DNA of 64,000 nucleotides, taken from contig NZ_CP014223.1 of the NCBI RefSeq assembly GCF_001561955.1, positions 2,480,001-2,544,000 of the forward strand. Direction: 5' to 3'. This DNA is from Anaerotignum propionicum DSM 1682. GTDB lineage: Bacteria; Bacillota; Clostridia; Lachnospirales; Anaerotignaceae. A program made the translations under genes and the position numbers. This document shows, piece after piece, positions 9,259 to 18,614 of this stretch; position 1 is the first letter of the stretch, and each line of letters begins with the position of its first letter. The notes under the pieces are model-generated. The model was given only the letters and a program-made list of their open reading frames with translations, searched no databases and was not told where the DNA came from.

Positions 9259-10440
9259 CTACTGAGGGATAACGGTCATTCCTTCCGTCAGCGCAAGGCT
9301 GGGGCTCAGAACAATCTGCTGTCCTTCGGTTAATCCATCTCCCTGAACTTCAATCAGCAGATCTGTCTCTAACCCAATTTTTACAGGTATGATATGAATT
9401 GTATTATCTTCTTTTACAGTATAAACAACAGTAGAACCATCCTCAAGCTCACTTACAGCCTCATAAGGAACAGTTAAAACCTGCTCCGACTTTGCAATAT
9501 GGATAGTGGCCTTAGCAGTAATACCTGCAATCAACTTATCATTTGTGCCAATAACATCTATGTAAACAGGTACTACTCTTTCCGTGGAGTTTGCATCCTT
9601 ATTTTCCCCTGTAGGAGAGATACGTGATACAACACCCTCTACATTTTCCCCATTTAAAATATCTGCTGTGATATCTACCTTCTGTCCAAGCTTAATTTTG
9701 GCAATATCCGTCTCTTTTACTAAAACCTTCATTTGCAATTTATCTATATTCTCAATTACAAACATTGGCTTGTCATTCTCTGTATCATTGGCAAATCGTC
9801 CAACCTTTGTATTCACACGGGTAATGGTACCGTCAATCATACTGGTGATTCTACAATCCTTTAATGTATCCGCTTCAACACTTATCTTTCGACTCATATT
9901 TTCTAATGTTTGTTTTTCTGAATCTGTTAAAACAGCTACACCATTTTTCGCAGAAACCTCATCTAGCTTTCTTTTCGCTTCATCCACTTCACTTTGGCTA
10001 GCAGCATCAACATCTAACAATGCCTTCACATTGTCATAATCTTTTTTCAACTTGTCATATTCATCCTGTCTTTTTTCCAGTGTTTCATTTTGCTGCATTT
10101 GCAATAAAGATAATTCCCCTTTACTTAAACTCATCTGCTTCACAAGCTCAGAACTATCTAAAACAGCCAGTAACTGACCTTTTTTTACCTTGTCGCCTTC
10201 TTTAACCAATAGTTCCTTTACTTCATAGCGTAATTTTGATACTACTTCCGTACTTTCTGTGCCTTCTAAAACTGCTTTTAACTTTAATACCTCTTCTACA
10301 TCCTGTTTCTCTACAAGAGAGGTACTAACCATTGTGCCTTCGGGGGTTTTATTTCCTCCAAAAGCAACCTTTGCGCCCACTGCTACTACAATTAAGCCTG
10401 CAACAGCTATTAGTATTTTCTTCTTTTTAGATAAAGCCAT
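9259..10440 (-). CDS. MacA-like periplasmic adaptor (HlyD/RND family)
   Basis: The adaptor links the MacB-like permease to substrate outside the membrane. The 393-residue protein has an N-terminal membrane anchor of about 20 residues after a KKKK stretch, which holds the rest outside the cell. A biotinyl-lipoyl-like half motif (VKEGDKVKKGQLLAVLD) follows, then a coiled-coil hairpin (about residues 105-195), a second lipoyl half (DGTITRVNTKVG) and a beta-barrel region. The start ATG has AGGAGG 8 nt upstream. It is first in the adaptor-ATPase-permease operon, only 10 bp from the ATPase gene. A TATAAT lies about 35 bp upstream of the start without a convincing -35. Confidence 0.92.
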   Translation of the reverse strand: MALSKKKKILIAVAGLIVVAVGAKVAFGGNKTPEGTMVSTSLVEKQDVEEVLKLKAVLEGTESTEVVSKLRYEVKELLVKEGDKVKKGQLLAVLDSSELVKQMSLSKGELSLLQMQQNETLEKRQDEYDKLKKDYDNVKALLDVDAASQSEVDEAKRKLDEVSAKNGVAVLTDSEKQTLENMSRKISVEADTLKDCRITSMIDGTITRVNTKVGRFANDTENDKPMFVIENIDKLQMKVLVKETDIAKIKLGQKVDITADILNGENVEGVVSRISPTGENKDANSTERVVPVYIDVIGTNDKLIAGITAKATIHIAKSEQVLTVPYEAVSELEDGSTVVYTVKEDNTIHIIPVKIGLETDLLIEVQGDGLTEGQQIVLSPSLALTEGMTVIPQ

Positions 10441-10582
10441 GTAATTGCCTCCTCAGTTTTTCTTATGTCCTTTATTATAGAAGATAAATTCTAAGAAGTC
10501 TCTCAATATTTCTTAATATTCTTTTAATTTATAAAATTTTCCAATATATGAGTGCTATTCTCTGATTTTATGATTTCTACAT

Positions 10583-10610
10583 AAAAAAACGGGAAGCAAA
10601 GCTTCCCGCT
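10583..10610 (-). terminator. Terminator of nifJ
   Basis: On the minus strand CGGGAAGC pairs perfectly with GCTTCCCG across a 3-nt loop, followed by seven T. It lies about 20 bp past the nifJ stop. Confidence 0.9.
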
Positions 10611-10630
10611 AAAATTAACCTATTTTAGAA

Positions 10631-13600
10631 TTACTGGTTTGCCAATCTCTTGTAGTTTTCCAGTCTTTCTTTTGCATTTTTCTCAGATTCCACGAAGAGA
10701 GCCTCTGCTGCTTCAGGGAATGTTCTCTGCAAGGAGCTGTAACGAACTTCGCTTAACAAGAAGTCCTTGAAGCTTGCTGTAGGTTCTTTGGAATCCAATG
10801 TAAACGGATTCTTTCCTTCTTCTTTCATAGTAGGATTGAATCTGTACATGTGCCAGTAACCAGCTTCTACTGCACGCTTGATCTCAGGCTGAGCACCGCT
10901 CATACCACCCTTCATACCATGGTTGATACAAGGAGCGTAAGCAATAATCAAGGAAGGTCCATCGTATTTTTCAGCTTCCAGCATAGCCTTAACTACCTGG
11001 TTCTTATCAGCGCCCATAGCAACCTGAGCAACATATACATAACCATAGCTCATAGCCATCATACCAAGGTCTTTCTTTTTAATTCTCTTACCTGATGCAG
11101 CAAACTGCGCAACTGCACCAACAGGTGTAGCCTTGGAAGCCTGACCGCCAGTGTTGGAGTAAACTTCGGTATCAAATACGAAAACGTTAACGTCTTCGCC
11201 AGAAGCCAATACATGATCTAAACCGCCGTAACCGATATCGTACGCCCAACCGTCACCACCAAAGATCCACTGAGATTTCTTAACCAACTGGTCTTTGTTT
11301 TCAAGCACATAAGCAATGATTGTCTTAACTTCTGCATCAGCGCCCTTGTAAGCTTCCAATGCAGAAATCAAAGCGTCAGAAGCAACTCTAGACTTTTCGC
11401 CATCTTTCATTGTTGCAATCCATTCATCAGCAACTGCTGCGAAGGAAGCATCCAAAGATTTCAAAGTTTCAAGTCTGCTCTTGATACCTTCTCTCATCTG
11501 CTTAACTGCTGTTGCCATACCCAAACCAAACTCCGCATTGTCTTCAAACAGAGAGTTTGCCCAAGCAGGACCACGGCCATCTTTATTTGTTGTATATGGC
11601 ATAGAAGGTGCGGAACCACCCCAGATAGAGGAGCAGCCTGTTGCATTTGCAACATACATTCTATCACCAAATAACTGTGTAATCAATTTTGCATAAGGTG
11701 TTTCACCACAACCTGCACAAGCACCGGAGAACTCAAGCAGAGGCTGTTCAAACTGGCTGCCCTTTACAGACTCTTTGCCCATAGGGTTTGCCTTAGGGGA
11801 TACTTCTTCAATTGCAAAATCCCAGTTTGCAATTTCAGCTTCCTGTGTAGCCATAGGCTGCATCACCAAAGCTTTCTTAGGAGCAGGGCAAACTACAGCA
11901 CAGCTGCCGCAACCCATACAATCCAAAGGAGAAACCTGCATTCTGTATTTCAATTCCCCAAAGCCTGCGCCCTTAGCAGCAACTGCTGTAAAGCCTGCAG
12001 GAGCCTTTGCCAATTCCGCATCAGTAACCAATACAGGTCTGATTGTAGCATGAGGACATACAAAAGAGCACTGGTTACACTGGATACAGTTTTCAGGAAT
12101 CCATTGAGGAACATCAACTGCAACACCGCGTTTTTCATAAGCAGATGTACCACAAGGGAATGTGCCATCTTCTCTGCCGGAGAAAGCGGAAACAGGCAGA
12201 TTATCGCCTTCCTGCGCATTCATAGGTTGAACGATATTCTTAACGAATTCTGTTGCTTTTCTTGCTTCTTTCGCATCAGCATCAACAGCATTTGCCCAAT
12301 CAGCAGGAATTTCAACCTTAACCATACCTTCTACACCTTTATCAACAGCGGCGTAGTTCATGTTCAGGATTGTATCGCCCTTCTTACCGTAGGACTTCTT
12401 GATTGCGCTCTTCATGTATTCAACAGCTTGTTCAATAGGAATGATGTTTGCAAGCTTGAAGAAAGAAGACTGAAGAACAGTATTTACTCTGTTACCCAAA
12501 CCAATTTCCTTTGCAATTGCAGTACCATCAATAATATAGAATTTCGCATTCTTTTCTGCCAGCTGTCTTTTTAATTTTGCAGGAAGCTTTTCATTTAATT
12601 CTTCCTTTGTCCATTCGGTATTCAATAAGAATGTACCACCATCATTCAATTCTGTAACCATATCATACAGATTTACATATTCCTGCTTATGGCAAGCTAC
12701 AAAATCAGCTGTCTTAACTAAGTATGTAGAACGAATAGGCTTTTTACCAAAACGTAAGTGAGATTGTGTAATACCACCGGATTTTTTGGAGTCATAGCTG
12801 AAATATGCCTGAGCATACATGTCTGTATGGTCACCAATAATCTTGATGGAGTTTTTGTTTGCACCAACGGTACCGTCAGCACCAAGACCCCAGAATTTGC
12901 AGCTGATTGTGCCGTCGCCTTCTGTTACGCTGATTTCCTTGCCAACTTCTAAGGAGTGGCCTGTCACGTCGTCATTGATACCAATTGTGAAGTGGTTCTT
13001 AGGTTTATCCTGTGTTAGGTTTGCATAAACAGCGATAAACTGTGCAGGTGTAACGTCCTTGGAACCTAAACCGTAACGTCCGCCAACAACAACGGGAGCT
13101 TGATCTGCTTCAAACATTGCTGTACAAACATCCATGTATAAAGGTTCGCCCTGAGAGCCGGGTTCTTTTGTTCTATCCAAAACAGCGATTTTCTTAACTG
13201 TCTTAGGAAGAACTTCTAACATCTTTGCAGCAACGAAAGGTCTGAACAGGTGAACCTTAACCAAACCAACTTTTTCGCCTTTTGCTGTCATGTAATCAAT
13301 TGTTTCTTCAATTGCTTCACAAGCAGAACCCATAGCTACAATAACTCTGTCCGCATCGGGAGCGCCATAGTAGTTGAATAATTTGTAATCTCTGCCTGTA
13401 ATTCTGTTGATCTCGCCCAAATATTCTTCTACAACTGCAGGAAGTGCATCATAGAATTTATTTGCTGCTTCACGAGCCTGGAAGTAAATATCAGGATTCT
13501 GTGCTGTACCTCTGATAACAGGATGCTCAGGGTTTAAAGCGTTTCTCTTGAATGTATTTACAGCATCCATATCAACGATTTTTGCCAATTCATCATAATC

Positions 13601-14158
13601 AACACATTCGATTTTCTGAATTTCATGGCTGGTTCTAAAACCATCAAAGAAATGCAAGAAAGGAACTCTGCCTTTGATTGCAGCCAAATGAGCAACGCAA
13701 CCCAAATCCATAACTTCCTGAACGCTGTTGGATGCAAGCATCGCAAAACCTGTCTGACGGCAAGCCATAACGTCGGAGTGATCACCGAAGATGGATAATG
13801 CCTGTGCAGCCAAAGCACGAGCTGTTACATGGAATACGCCGGGAAGCAATTCACCGGAGATTTTGTACATATTTGGAATCATTAACAACAAACCCTGAGA
13901 TGCAGTGTATGTTGTTGTCAACGCACCTGCTGCCAAAGAGCCGTGTACAGTACCGGAAGCGCCTGCTTCAGATTGCATTTCTACAACCTTTACAGTCTGG
14001 CCAAAAAGATTCTTTTTGCCATTTGCTGCCCAATCGTCTGTTTTTTCAGCCATTGGAGAAGATGGTGTGATGGGGAAAATGCCAGCTACTTCAGTAAACG
14101 CATAGGAAGCGTATGCAGCAGCTTCGTTACCGTCCATTGTTTTCATTACTTTAGACAT
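10631..14158 (-). CDS. nifJ: Pyruvate:ferredoxin (flavodoxin) oxidoreductase
   Basis: This cytoplasmic enzyme oxidises pyruvate with CoA to acetyl-CoA and CO2 and reduces ferredoxin, the central pyruvate reaction in anaerobes. The single 1,175-residue chain has all expected domains in order. These are an N-terminal domain (GIFPITPSSPMAE), a transketolase-C-like and a gamma-like region, and two [4Fe-4S] motifs (CIQCNQCSFVCP near residue 693, CMGCGSCAVVCP near 746). The TPP-binding domain follows (GDGWAYDIGYGG near 973, ending DTEVYSNTGGQ). The length is normal for the one-piece enzyme. The start ATG has GGAGG 8 nt upstream. It is monocistronic, with its own promoter and terminator; its strongly biased codon use suggests high expression. 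Confidence 0.97.
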   Translation of the reverse strand: MSKVMKTMDGNEAAAYASYAFTEVAGIFPITPSSPMAEKTDDWAANGKKNLFGQTVKVVEMQSEAGASGTVHGSLAAGALTTTYTASQGLLLMIPNMYKISGELLPGVFHVTARALAAQALSIFGDHSDVMACRQTGFAMLASNSVQEVMDLGCVAHLAAIKGRVPFLHFFDGFRTSHEIQKIECVDYDELAKIVDMDAVNTFKRNALNPEHPVIRGTAQNPDIYFQAREAANKFYDALPAVVEEYLGEINRITGRDYKLFNYYGAPDADRVIVAMGSACEAIEETIDYMTAKGEKVGLVKVHLFRPFVAAKMLEVLPKTVKKIAVLDRTKEPGSQGEPLYMDVCTAMFEADQAPVVVGGRYGLGSKDVTPAQFIAVYANLTQDKPKNHFTIGINDDVTGHSLEVGKEISVTEGDGTISCKFWGLGADGTVGANKNSIKIIGDHTDMYAQAYFSYDSKKSGGITQSHLRFGKKPIRSTYLVKTADFVACHKQEYVNLYDMVTELNDGGTFLLNTEWTKEELNEKLPAKLKRQLAEKNAKFYIIDGTAIAKEIGLGNRVNTVLQSSFFKLANIIPIEQAVEYMKSAIKKSYGKKGDTILNMNYAAVDKGVEGMVKVEIPADWANAVDADAKEARKATEFVKNIVQPMNAQEGDNLPVSAFSGREDGTFPCGTSAYEKRGVAVDVPQWIPENCIQCNQCSFVCPHATIRPVLVTDAELAKAPAGFTAVAAKGAGFGELKYRMQVSPLDCMGCGSCAVVCPAPKKALVMQPMATQEAEIANWDFAIEEVSPKANPMGKESVKGSQFEQPLLEFSGACAGCGETPYAKLITQLFGDRMYVANATGCSSIWGGSAPSMPYTTNKDGRGPAWANSLFEDNAEFGLGMATAVKQMREGIKSRLETLKSLDASFAAVADEWIATMKDGEKSRVASDALISALEAYKGADAEVKTIIAYVLENKDQLVKKSQWIFGGDGWAYDIGYGGLDHVLASGEDVNVFVFDTEVYSNTGGQASKATPVGAVAQFAASGKRIKKKDLGMMAMSYGYVYVAQVAMGADKNQVVKAMLEAEKYDGPSLIIAYAPCINHGMKGGMSGAQPEIKRAVEAGYWHMYRFNPTMKEEGKNPFTLDSKEPTASFKDFLLSEVRYSSLQRTFPEAAEALFVESEKNAKERLENYKRLANQ

Positions 14159-14335
14159 TCGTACTTCCTCCTTACAAATTATAAATATAGTCTGTTTTTG
14201 TCTTGGAAAACCAGTCTGCCGTTCTCAGAACAAGTTCCCTCCGTTTCATTTAAAAATGGCAGATATTTGTCACAGTGATTGTCAGACAATTATCAATCTC
14301 CAATTCCATAAAAACGGTTGTTTTTTTACTCGTTC

Positions 14336-14364
14336 ATTATACAATCAAACCTTTGTCTTTTCAA
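14336..14364 (-). promoter_or_regulatory. Predicted sigma-A promoter of nifJ
   Basis: On the minus strand, TTGAAA (14359-14364) is followed after exactly 17 nt by TATAAT (14336-14341). Transcription would start near 14329, leaving a leader of about 170 nt. The leader holds two short palindromes, ATTGTCAGACAAT at 14278-14290 and GTTCTCAGAAC at 14221-14231. Confidence 0.65.
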
Positions 14365-14824
14365 CTATTAAAATAATTTTCAGCGTTATGTTTCTAACAA
14401 AAGGTTTTTTGGCGTCTTTGCTTAATACTTTCTACCAAAAAAAAATTTATTTATGCATTTTTCCAAAAAAGTGAAGAAATGGCGCCTTTTTTCTGTCGGA
14501 CAAGGCTTTTTTGTTTTCTGTAATAACAACAATGAAAACGTCGAATTAACATTAGATTGATAATGTAATGTCAATAATATTTTTTTATTTTTTTCATTTA
14601 TAAAACTAATTGATTCAATCTTATAATTTTAAAAATTTTGAACTATAAATATTTAATTTTGAATTCTATACTATTAATAATTGTCGCTTTTTTAGGTTTA
14701 TTAACATTTTTTGTAGTTTAATACTTAACTGTTTAATATTTGGCTTATATTTCTACAATTCTTATTTCCATACTATTTTCTATAAAAACAACTTATAGGA
14801 AGAATTAATAAATAAAAATTCGTT
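14365..14824. other. AT-rich gene-free spacer
   Basis: About 460 very AT-rich bases lie between the nifJ promoter and the end of the next minus-strand gene. A second TGTC-N-GACA palindrome (TGTCGGACA) lies near 14495, echoing one in the nifJ leader. I see no gene, RNA or convincing terminator. Confidence 0.5.
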
Positions 14825-15841
14825 CTACATTGCTGATGCAGATATGAAATCCGCATATTTTGTTTGCCATTGCCCTTTTAATACGTCTCCATTCCCGGGA
14901 AATAATACGACAGCCTGTTCCTGTTTCCCAGAATCAATCAAAGCAAGTTCTTTTTGTTCAGTTATATAAAAAAGTTGGTTCTCTGCAAAGGGCACCTGAG
15001 CCTTCACATTAGCAATACCCTTTTCTGTAAGCATATCCGTTAAAAGTTTGGTTTTTTGTTCCCTTAAGTCAATATTTATAGTTTTATAAATAGTTTGCTC
15101 ATCTTTTTTACCACTCCAGCAAAGAGAAAGAAAATCCCCGTTCACCAAACCTTTTTCCAGCTGAAGATGAAAGTTACCGTCCCCATCGCCCAGCATAAAT
15201 TCATCAACTAAGCCTTGTATCTCCTGCATAATCTCTTTATTCAATCCTTTTTCATAACTACCATCATTTAAACCCATAATGACGGGAATTTCTAAACTGT
15301 ACTCTTTCCCTTGACTTTTTCCAACTAAGAAATCAGATGCAATAATAGGAATAACCCCTTCTTTGGATTTAAGAGAAATCTGTTTCTTAGCACTGTCCCA
15401 TCGAACTTCAGTAGAAAAGAAATCAGAAAGAATAGATGCTTCCCCATAAAGGCATCCATTTATCGACTGTGGCGGCGTATGTAGAGTGATATGGTATCCA
15501 CACATTTGGGCACTGCTATTGCCTGCCTCAAATAAAAGCTTCTTTCCTTTGTACGTTACGGCGACACTTTTTGTTGTCTTTTCCCAAGTAACAGTTCCAC
15601 CTAGTCCTTGTGCTACATTTCTTATGGGCAAAAGCAGTATATCCTCTTCATCGTAATATAGGGGCATATTCTCCCCCCCATTATAAATCTTTGTTTGTTC
15701 TTGGGCTGCAATGTCTTGTTGGGGCTTCGAGACCTCCATCTCCAGCTCCTTTGCCTCAGTAAGACGCATGGAAAGTCTTATTGCGCCGCATATCATCGCA
15801 GCGGAAACGCATATAATAACAGCAGTCTTTTTCATATACAT
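14825..15841 (-). CDS. Secreted protein with copper amine oxidase N-terminal-like domain
   Basis: The 338-residue protein begins MKKTAVIICVSAAMICGA, a signal peptide or membrane anchor, so it should act outside the membrane. Residues about 55-155 look like the copper amine oxidase N-terminal domain used by clostridial surface proteins as a stalk or wall-binding module (LLPIRNVAQGLGGTVTW, then a second repeat ending VRWDSAKKQISLKS). The remainder resembles the DUF4163/RsiV-like extracellular region (EIPVIMGLNDGSYEKGLN), but that is a weaker call. The start is one of two close ATGs (15841 or 15835); the ribosome site is weak. It stands alone between nifJ and smpB. No enzyme function can be assigned. 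Confidence 0.75.
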   Translation of the reverse strand: MYMKKTAVIICVSAAMICGAIRLSMRLTEAKELEMEVSKPQQDIAAQEQTKIYNGGENMPLYYDEEDILLLPIRNVAQGLGGTVTWEKTTKSVAVTYKGKKLLFEAGNSSAQMCGYHITLHTPPQSINGCLYGEASILSDFFSTEVRWDSAKKQISLKSKEGVIPIIASDFLVGKSQGKEYSLEIPVIMGLNDGSYEKGLNKEIMQEIQGLVDEFMLGDGDGNFHLQLEKGLVNGDFLSLCWSGKKDEQTIYKTINIDLREQKTKLLTDMLTEKGIANVKAQVPFAENQLFYITEQKELALIDSGKQEQAVVLFPGNGDVLKGQWQTKYADFISASAM

Positions 15842-16241
15842 AATTTTTCTTCATTCCCTCTCATATTAATTCAAACACTCTTCCTATTTAAATGTTAATC
15901 AATTTTTACTCTGATCATTATTAATTACGCAAGCAGATTTTTTTCTGTACATTTCATTTTACACCTACCCGCAAAAATAATTTTAAAATTTAATTTTATA
16001 GGGTAACATGAAGTTACACTCGAATTATTATATTTCTTTTTCGGATAAAAAGAAAGAATTTTAAAAATCTTTTAAGAAATGTTATAATCCTGTATATTTA
16101 AATGAAAAATGACACAAAATTTCCATGATTACTAAATTTTGTAATATGATTGTCATTTGCCTTTTTCACAAATATATGATATCATACTTTTGAGAGATTT
16201 CTCACACAAGTATTGATTCGAGGGAGAGAGCAGGTTTTTTT
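15842..16241. other. Divergent promoter region before smpB
   Basis: These 400 AT-rich bases separate the secreted-protein gene (minus) from smpB (plus). On the plus strand TTGCCT, 17 nt and TATCAT near 16158-16186 form a plausible but weak smpB promoter. I see no other gene. Confidence 0.4.
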
Positions 16242-16715
16242 ATGGCTAAGGGAAACGGTACAAAGCTTATTGCTCAAAATAAAAAAGCATACCATGATTA
16301 CTTTATTGAAGAAGTATTTCAAGCTGGTATTTCTTTGGTTGGTACAGAGGTAAAAAGTCTGCGTGCCGGCAAATGCAGCTTAAAGGAAAGCTTCATTCGC
16401 ATTGAAAATGAAGAGGCTTTTATTTACAATATGCATATCAGCCCATATGAGCAGGGAAATATTTTTAATAAAGATCCTCTGCGGGTAAGACGTCTTTTAC
16501 TTCATAAAAATCAAATACGAAAGATTTCGCAAGAAAGTCAAATAGCAGGATATACCATTGTACCTCTTAAGGTATATCTTGACCGTAGTCTGGTTAAAAT
16601 TGATATAGCTTTAGCAAAGGGTAAAAAGCTATATGATAAAAGAGAAACCATCTCAAAAAATGATCAAAAGCGTCAGGCCGAAAAAGAATTTAAGATACGC
16701 AATCTAACCTTATAA
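16242..16715 (+). CDS. smpB: SsrA-binding protein SmpB
   Basis: SmpB binds the tRNA-like part of tmRNA and delivers it to stalled ribosomes for trans-translation. The 157-residue protein has the family length and motifs: [41 protein letters not shown], the [10 protein letters not shown] block, and a basic tail with [12 protein letters not shown] and a terminal KIRNLTL. A purine-rich GGGAGAG lies upstream of the ATG. It is 25 bp from ssrA on the same strand, so the protein and its RNA partner are probably co-transcribed. Confidence 0.97.
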   Translation: MAKGNGTKLIAQNKKAYHDYFIEEVFQAGISLVGTEVKSLRAGKCSLKESFIRIENEEAFIYNMHISPYEQGNIFNKDPLRVRRLLLHKNQIRKISQESQIAGYTIVPLKVYLDRSLVKIDIALAKGKKLYDKRETISKNDQKRQAEKEFKIRNLTL

Positions 16716-16740
16716 TCAGTATTAAACTTATTTATAATAC

Positions 16741-17093
16741 GGGGATGTAATGGTTTCGACGGGAGTCTTGAAAATAGGGATAGCCATCCGCAGGCCGGTT
16801 AACTGCGTCATCAAGCCGGAAACTTTTAAAAAGAAAAGACAATAATAATTTAGCAATCGCTGCCTAATTGCGGCAGCCGTCGGCCTTTGATCACTCGCTG
16901 TCAAAGATCCCGGCGTCGACTAGGCGAGGCACTTTTTCGCTTAAGCTTTGCGGCGTAAAAAGACTTATGAAGCTACCAAGGGATATAGCCTGTCAATCGG
17001 CGATATTCTAAGGGAATGTTAAAAGACTGACTGTGATGGGAGAAGTTCTTATGGATGGGTTTTCGGACAGGGGTTCGATTCCCCTCATCTCCA
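16741..17093 (+). ncRNA. ssrA: Transfer-messenger RNA (tmRNA)
   Basis: tmRNA rescues stalled ribosomes and tags the unfinished protein. The 5' end GGGGATG pairs with CATCTCC at 17086-17092 to form the acceptor stem; the T-arm GGGTTCGATTCCC is intact and A17093 is the discriminator. CCA is not encoded. The tag frame ends in stop TAA at 16865-16867, and DNNNLAIAA (16838-16864) is its most likely core, close to known clostridial tags; the exact resume codon is inferred. The last bases of the gene form the left attachment site of the prophage, so the 3' end is intact, but the DNA beyond 17095 is phage. Confidence 0.95.
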
Positions 17094-17095
17094 TT
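17070..17095 (+). repeat. attL: 26-bp direct repeat at the ssrA 3' end
   Basis: The 26 bp starting GGGGTTCGATTCCCC and ending CATCTCCATT covers the T-arm and acceptor end of ssrA. The same 26 bp occurs in the same orientation at 57261-57286, next to an integrase gene. This is the signature of site-specific insertion into tmRNA. The core crossover lies somewhere inside it. Confidence 0.93.
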
Positions 17096-17198
17096 CTTTT
17101 CTAGGTATTAAACAAAGCCTAGAAACCGGGGAAAACGTTGAAATATCAGCGTTTTGAAGCATTTTATTAAATGTGTTCTGTGATACAAATAGTTGCTC

Positions 17199-17252
17199 CG
17201 TGACATAAAAAATGGCTTAAAAAAGCACAAATATGTCACGAAATATGTCACG
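17199..17252. repeat. Putative integrase arm sites, left end
   Basis: TATGTCACG occurs at 17232-17240 and 17244-17252, 12 bp apart, and in inverted form (CGTGACATA) at 17199-17207. The same 12-bp-spaced pair recurs at the right end near 57195-57215. Location, spacing and presence at both ends suggest arm-type binding sites for the integrase or an excisionase. Confidence 0.6.
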
Positions 17253-17260
17253 AAAACAGT

Positions 17261-17291
17261 AAAACAACCTCTTTTATAAGGGGTTGTTTTT
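17261..17291 (+). terminator. Bidirectional terminator at the prophage left end
   Basis: AAAACAACC and GGTTGTTTT form a stem with a T run on the plus strand and a shorter T run on the minus strand. On the plus strand it may end ssrA transcripts now cut off from the native terminator. On the minus strand it would end the accessory gene at 17314. Confidence 0.7.
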
Positions 17292-17313
17292 ATTTTGTAT
17301 GTTATATGTATGC

Positions 17314-17958
17314 CTATATTGTCAAACCAATACGTTTTCGATATTCTATAGCGTTTCTACAATTCGGATTAATACCAGAGTATCGGTTATCACAATACGG
17401 AATCATTAAACAATCATCGCTACCGCACGCCCCAATTTTCAAAAAAGCCTCGAAAAAAGTATTGAAGTCTTTACCTAATATGTATCCATGTCCTTTACAA
17501 CCGTCATGGCTAAGGTATACAACCGGTGGATTAATCTTATCTATCCCAATGTCCAATGCTATAACGTCGCCTTCGTTATATATAATTCCCAACTTATTAT
17601 GCCAAACTTTATCATAAGAATTATTATTGTCTGGAAAACATTCCTCTTGCCAATCTTTTCGATTATTTTCTGCATGTATGACTCCATCAGTAGAAATTGT
17701 AAAGCTCATATAAGGAAATTCGTCCTCCCCCTGAGAATCTTTTTGTTTAGACAAAAAAACACAAAAATCACAATATCCAGAAAAATTAAGAAAAAAATTT
17801 TTTAGCTGCATTGGAAGTTCCATGCCAATTTCATTTTCCAATCTTAAAATTTCATCTTTTGTAGCAGGTTCTCCAATTTCTAATTCCACCTTATCATATA
17901 ATTCTCTATACACATCAACCAATTTATTTAATTGACACTCTATCCATTGATAATCCAT
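17314..17958 (-). CDS. SUKH (SMI1/KNR4) family protein, putative immunity protein
   Basis: The 214-residue protein has the usual SUKH features. A start motif reads ATKDEILRLENEIGMELP at residues about 33-50. The core GDVIALDIG, NPPVVYLSHDG and a closing FNTFFEAFLK follow. SUKH proteins are commonly immunity proteins against polymorphic toxins, but many in phages have no known role. It continues 50 residues past the domain. The start ATG has AAGGAG upstream. No toxin gene is next to it; the neighbour at 18033 is unrecognised. Regional DNA is AT-rich, like the other accessory genes. The fold is fairly certain, the function is not. Confidence 0.75.
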   Translation of the reverse strand: MDYQWIECQLNKLVDVYRELYDKVELEIGEPATKDEILRLENEIGMELPMQLKNFFLNFSGYCDFCVFLSKQKDSQGEDEFPYMSFTISTDGVIHAENNRKDWQEECFPDNNNSYDKVWHNKLGIIYNEGDVIALDIGIDKINPPVVYLSHDGCKGHGYILGKDFNTFFEAFLKIGACGSDDCLMIPYCDNRYSGINPNCRNAIEYRKRIGLTI

Positions 17959-18032
17959 ACTTTTTGCGCTCCTTTAGAATTTACTATTAGCCTTTCTATT
18001 CTTACTTTTTCAATTATAATCCAAATCTAAAT

Positions 18033-18476
18033 CTACTTGAAATTATTTATCATTTTATCCCATTCAGCTAAATACTTTTCTTTCCGGACTCTAAACCATA
18101 TATGAAATTCCGTACAACAGGGATCATCCCCTTGCATGATATAAACATAGTCCCTCTTTTCCCAAATAAGTATTTGCCAAGACTGTTCGCCATCGATAAA
18201 AGGGTTTCTAAGTGTGCCTAAAGGAATATCAGATATACACATTATGCTAATATCTTTATCAGCATTATCCCACCATGGAAACGAAGCTATCTTTCTATTT
18301 AAACTTTGGCTAAAATAATAGAGATGCATACCCAAATTACCTCGTCCTATCAAAGTGATCTGGAAATCATCTATGAGAGGAAAAGCACTTAAATCTAGTG
18401 AAGGAAGTTGCTCCGAATAGTTATTATCTCTTAGCCTTATTGACCTGTCATTCTTATAAAGCTTTCTCTTTCCCAT
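18033..18476 (-). CDS. Unrecognised 147-residue protein beside SUKH gene
   Basis: I do not recognise this family. The protein is soluble, with no membrane segment or signal peptide. It is basic at the N terminus (MGKRKLYKNDRS) and rich in aromatic residues later (FPWWDN, SWQILIWEKRDYVYIM), with a CC pair and an EFHIWFRVRKEKY stretch. GAGG lies 9 nt upstream of the ATG. It is 74 bp from the SUKH gene and 138 bp past herA, all on the minus strand. It could be a further immunity-type protein or an accessory factor of the SIR2-HerA pair; the sequence alone does not decide. Confidence 0.6.
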   Translation of the reverse strand: MGKRKLYKNDRSIRLRDNNYSEQLPSLDLSAFPLIDDFQITLIGRGNLGMHLYYFSQSLNRKIASFPWWDNADKDISIMCISDIPLGTLRNPFIDGEQSWQILIWEKRDYVYIMQGDDPCCTEFHIWFRVRKEKYLAEWDKMINNFK

Positions 18477-18614
18477 TTTTTATACCTCATTAATAATATA
18501 AAATAAACACTTGTAACTGCATGCTTTTGCTATATCTATATTCAAATTGTAAGAACTTTTGGCTTGTCCAGTATAAACATAATGGGCAATTGAACTAGAG
18601 TGTTATTATTATAA

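Noticed and set aside
16838-16867. Short open frame ending NNNLAIAA as a separate peptide gene
   Set aside because: It is the tag-coding part of tmRNA, not a gene.
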